A stretch of 7,138 nt of DNA from Acidobacteriota bacterium (lineage in GTDB: Bacteria; Acidobacteriota; Vicinamibacteria; Vicinamibacterales; SCN-69-37), in NCBI GenBank assembly GCA_024653875.1, contig JANLHE010000652.1:1-7138 (forward strand), read 5' to 3'. Made by a program: the position numbers and the translations under genes. Shown in pieces: positions 6,985 to 7,138 of this stretch. The notes beneath the pieces are model-generated. The model was not told the origin of the DNA. It ran no database searches and saw only the letters and a program-made list of their open reading frames with translations. Each line of letters starts with the position of its first letter. The first letter of the stretch is position 1.

Positions 6985-7138
6985 ATGAAGCGTGCTGCCA
7001 CCGTGATCGTGCTGTTGCTGCTGGCCCTGGGCCTGCCGGCCGCCTCCCAGACGCCGGTGCCCTACCGGTCGGAACCCCTGAGCGTCACGAACGGGGCCGT
7101 CACCCTGTCGGGCACGTTGACGATGCCCCCGGGGCCCG
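6985..7138 (+). CDS. Secreted alpha/beta hydrolase, N-terminal part (runs off window end)
   Basis: ATG 6985 opens a frame that runs to the window edge, with 51 codons visible. Residues 1-21 form a clear signal peptide: Lys2/Arg3, the hydrophobic core VIVLLLLALGL and a likely cleavage after about residue 21 (AAS/Q). The mature start (YRSEPLSVTNG, then AVTLSGTLTMPPGP) resembles the leading beta-strands of secreted serine hydrolases of the alpha/beta fold, where 'v.L.GtLt.P.G' precedes the oxyanion HG motif. The catalytic residues lie beyond the window, so the assignment rests on this short match. No Shine-Dalgarno site is visible. It is divergent from the GNAT-nitrilase gene, and the two may share control through the palindrome between them. 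Confidence 0.7.
   Translation, partial: MKRAATVIVLLLLALGLPAASQTPVPYRSEPLSVTNGAVTLSGTLTMPPGP

Overview
The window reads as ordinary chromosomal DNA from a GC-rich, Gram-negative-type bacterium. The best guess is Acidobacteriota, perhaps Vicinamibacteria. This rests on style rather than a marker gene: a winged-helix/TM/TPR regulator of the kind expanded in that phylum, secreted FG-GAP and alpha/beta-hydrolase proteins, GTG starts and mostly weak Shine-Dalgarno sites. No rRNA, tRNA, CRISPR array, transposase or phage gene was seen.

Layout, left to right. (1) A secreted FG-GAP/VCBS-repeat protein runs leftward out of the window (1-390, minus); only its N-terminal 130 residues are visible. (2) Divergent from it is a CadC/ToxR-like membrane regulator with a DNA-binding head, one membrane span and a TPR tail (about 556-2424, plus). 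(3) A tight plus-strand cluster follows: a 12-TM AmpG-like MFS transporter (2527-3720), a small integral membrane protein resembling the membrane part of mechanosensitive channels (3770-4432) and a metal-dependent amidohydrolase-2 family enzyme (4434-5276). The last two are 1 nt apart. (4) Convergent to this cluster, 9 nt away, is a GNAT-nitrilase fusion (5286-6854, minus). (5) A short divergent promoter region holds a perfect 7-1-7 palindrome and leads to the start of a secreted alpha/beta hydrolase (6985 to the window end, plus).

How they may work together: the transporter, membrane protein and amidohydrolase look co-transcribed, which would suit import of a small molecule followed by hydrolysis or decarboxylation. 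The substrate cannot be read from the sequence. The regulator upstream could control this cluster or its divergent neighbour, but only position suggests it.

The most notable observation is in the GNAT-nitrilase fusion. The position expected to hold the catalytic cysteine of the nitrilase fold is glycine, while the Glu and Lys of the triad are kept. Second is a perfect 9-bp inverted repeat whose right arm runs into the transporter start codon. I found no convincing new multi-gene defence or mobile system. No stretch longer than 300 bases lacks a gene.
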